A model generated the notes under the pieces. It searched no databases. It had not been told where the DNA came from and worked only from the letters and a program-made list of their open reading frames with translations. This document shows, piece after piece, positions 62,788-64,000 of a stretch of DNA of 64,000 bases (its first letter is position 1; every line of letters starts with the position of its first letter). The stretch covers positions 124,001-188,000 of the forward strand of contig NZ_JACHJG010000002.1 of the NCBI RefSeq assembly GCF_014203545.1, given 5' to 3'. This DNA is from Streptomyces netropsis (GTDB taxonomy: Bacteria > Actinomycetota > Actinomycetes > Streptomycetales > Streptomycetaceae). The position numbers and the translations under genes were made by a program.

Positions 62788-64000
62788 GCACCGAACTGCG
62801 CGAACTGCTGACGGCGATCGCCACCGGCGAGGTGTCCGACGACGTGGCGGAGCTCCTGCTGCGGGGCCTGATGCAACCGGCCTCCACACCCGCCTCCGCA
62901 CCCGCCTCCGCACCCGTGGTCGAGCCGGCGCCCGAGCCCGGGCCGTACCCGCTCAGCCGTGGACAGGCCGCCCTGTGGGCGATCCACGCGAACAACCCCC
63001 AGGCCGTGTCGTACAACCTCCCGCTGGGCCTGTGGCTCGGCGACGACATCGACCCGGACCGGCTCGCCGAGGCGCTGGCCGCCGTGGTGCGGCGCCACCC
63101 GGAGCTGCGCATCGCCGTCCGGCTGGACGCCACCGGACCGGTGCAGGAAGTCACCGACCGCCCCGCGGAGGTGACCCGGCTCGACCTCGGCCACGTGACC
63201 GACGGGGAATTCGCCGCCCGCGTCCGGAACCTGGCGCGTCTCCCGTTCGACCTCGAGCACGACCCGCTGTACCGGATGTGGATCGTCACGGCGCCCGGCG
63301 GTGCCACGCTGCTGTTGCTGGTGTTCCACCACCTGATCACCGACGGCGTCTCCAGCCACCTCCTGCTGCGCGACATCGTCGCCTGCCACGACGCGCTCGC
63401 CGACGGGCGGGAGCTGCCGTCCGTCGAACCCGCCGCCCCCTACGCCGAGTTCGTGCGGTGGCAGCGGACGATGCTCGCCGGCCCCGAGGCCGAGGAGCAC
63501 CGGCGGTGGTGGCTCGACCGCCTGGCCGGTGCCTCGACCGCACCGGTGCTCGGCGCGCTCGCCGACCGCCGCCGGCCCGGACCGGCCTCGCACGCCGAAG
63601 GCGCGATGGTGCAGTTCCGGCTGCCGGAGGCCACCTGGATGGCTGTCCGGGACACCGCCCGCGCGGCCCGGCTGACCCCGTTCAGCGTCGTCCTCGGCGC
63701 CTTCGCCGCGCTGCTGCACCGCCACTCCGGGCACCGCGACATCAGCGTGCTGGTGCCGACCGACGGCCGCCCCTCGCAGCGCTTCGACCGCACCGTGGGC
63801 TACCTGGTCAACCCGGTGGTCCTGCGCGTGGACTGCGACCCCGACCGGAGCTTCGCCGAGCTCATGGACGCCGTCCGGACGCGGCTGGCGGAGGCCGAGG
63901 ACCACAGCGCGTACCCCTTCGCGTCCGTCGTCGACGACCTCCGCCGGACCTCGGACGGCGGGACGGGCTTCGCCATCGGCTTCCACATGCAACAGGGCGT
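62784..64000 (+). CDS. NRPS subunit, condensation domain (3' end beyond window)
   Basis: An ATG overlapping the PKS 2 stop opens a frame that continues past 64000 (405 residues seen). The first 30 residues (ELLTAIATGEVSDDVAELLL) mirror the PKS 2 C-terminus and probably form a docking pair. After a Pro/Ala linker comes a condensation domain: LSRGQAALWAIH (C1), VFHHLITDGVSS (C3, HHxxxDG intact), YAEFVRWQ, and VGYLVNPVVLR (C5). It should accept the polyketide from the last ACP and join it to an amino acid selected by an A domain outside the window. The N-terminal S-R-G-Q form is the type found after a PKS donor. Confidence 0.92.
   Translation, partial: MSTELRELLTAIATGEVSDDVAELLLRGLMQPASTPASAPASAPVVEPAPEPGPYPLSRGQAALWAIHANNPQAVSYNLPLGLWLGDDIDPDRLAEALAAVVRRHPELRIAVRLDATGPVQEVTDRPAEVTRLDLGHVTDGEFAARVRNLARLPFDLEHDPLYRMWIVTAPGGATLLLLVFHHLITDGVSSHLLLRDIVACHDALADGRELPSVEPAAPYAEFVRWQRTMLAGPEAEEHRRWWLDRLAGASTAPVLGALADRRRPGPASHAEGAMVQFRLPEATWMAVRDTARAARLTPFSVVLGAFAALLHRHSGHRDISVLVPTDGRPSQRFDRTVGYLVNPVVLRVDCDPDRSFAELMDAVRTRLAEAEDHSAYPFASVVDDLRRTSDGGTGFAIGFHMQQG

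Noticed and set aside
62885..62930. Short CCTCCGCACCCG repeats near the NRPS start.
   Set aside because: They simply encode a Pro/Ala/Ser linker between the docking segment and the condensation domain.
37327..64000. Calling the PKS cluster a leinamycin-family cluster because of the LnmK-like domain and AT-ER protein.
   Set aside because: The LnmK-like part is fused as a loading domain, and no DUF-SH, HMG-synthase or leinamycin-type terminal module is visible in the sequenced part.

Overview
The window is about 72% GC, has strong third-position G/C bias, uses GTG and TTG starts, carries rare TTA (bldA-type) codons in a few genes, and holds large modular polyketide genes. Together these point to a Streptomyces or close relative. 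No rRNA, tRNA, CRISPR array or intact insertion sequence was seen.

Layout. 1-2.4 kb: a truncated PAS/GAF/SpoIIE-type phosphatase and a small membrane protein. 2.6-6.7 kb: four secreted proteins of unknown function that share segments with each other. 6.8-10.4 kb: a six-copy NHL-repeat protein and a polysaccharide-deacetylase-fold enzyme. 10.5-24.3 kb: a compact small-molecule locus that I cannot match to a known product. It has a drug-type MFS exporter behind a possible leader peptide, an SbnA-like synthase and SbnB-like dehydrogenase (the pair that makes L-2,3-diaminopropionate, Dap, in staphyloferrin B biosynthesis), an AurF-like di-iron N-oxygenase, an ornithine-carbamoyltransferase relative with a changed substrate motif, an NPPY-type methyltransferase, a stand-alone class I aminoacyl-tRNA-synthetase-like protein, an ectoine-hydroxylase-like dioxygenase, a glutamate-type ABC importer lacking its ATPase, and an aldehyde dehydrogenase. 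A working model (inference) is: O-phosphoserine plus glutamate gives Dap and 2-oxoglutarate; Dap is then carbamoylated, N-oxygenated, methylated and/or aminoacylated; and the 2-oxoglutarate can feed the dioxygenase.

24.4-36.6 kb holds mostly housekeeping or accessory genes: a PF09818-type ATPase, a solitary DhaK, a DinB-like protein, a TetR/NmrA/SnoaL operon with two clear palindromic operators, a chloramphenicol-type exporter behind an apparently leaderless leader peptide, a Tat-exported esterase, a ricin-type lectin, and a non-RD Ser/Thr kinase next to an FHA protein.

37.3-64.0 kb is a trans-acyltransferase PKS-NRPS cluster that runs off the right edge. It has an AT-AT-ER protein, a second free-standing AT with methylmalonyl-like motifs, a Sfp-type phosphopantetheinyl transferase, and two large synthases followed by an NRPS condensation domain. 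The read order is: LnmK-like domain-ACP; KS-KR-ACP; KS // DH-ACP-KR; KS-KR-MT-ACP; KS-KR-ACP; KS-ACP; C. None of the synthase modules contains an AT. The assembly line starts with a LnmK-like (acyltransferase/decarboxylase family) domain fused in front of the first ACP, which is the most unusual architectural feature here. TTA codons in both synthase genes, in the N-oxygenase gene and in the FHA gene suggest bldA-dependent, developmentally timed expression.
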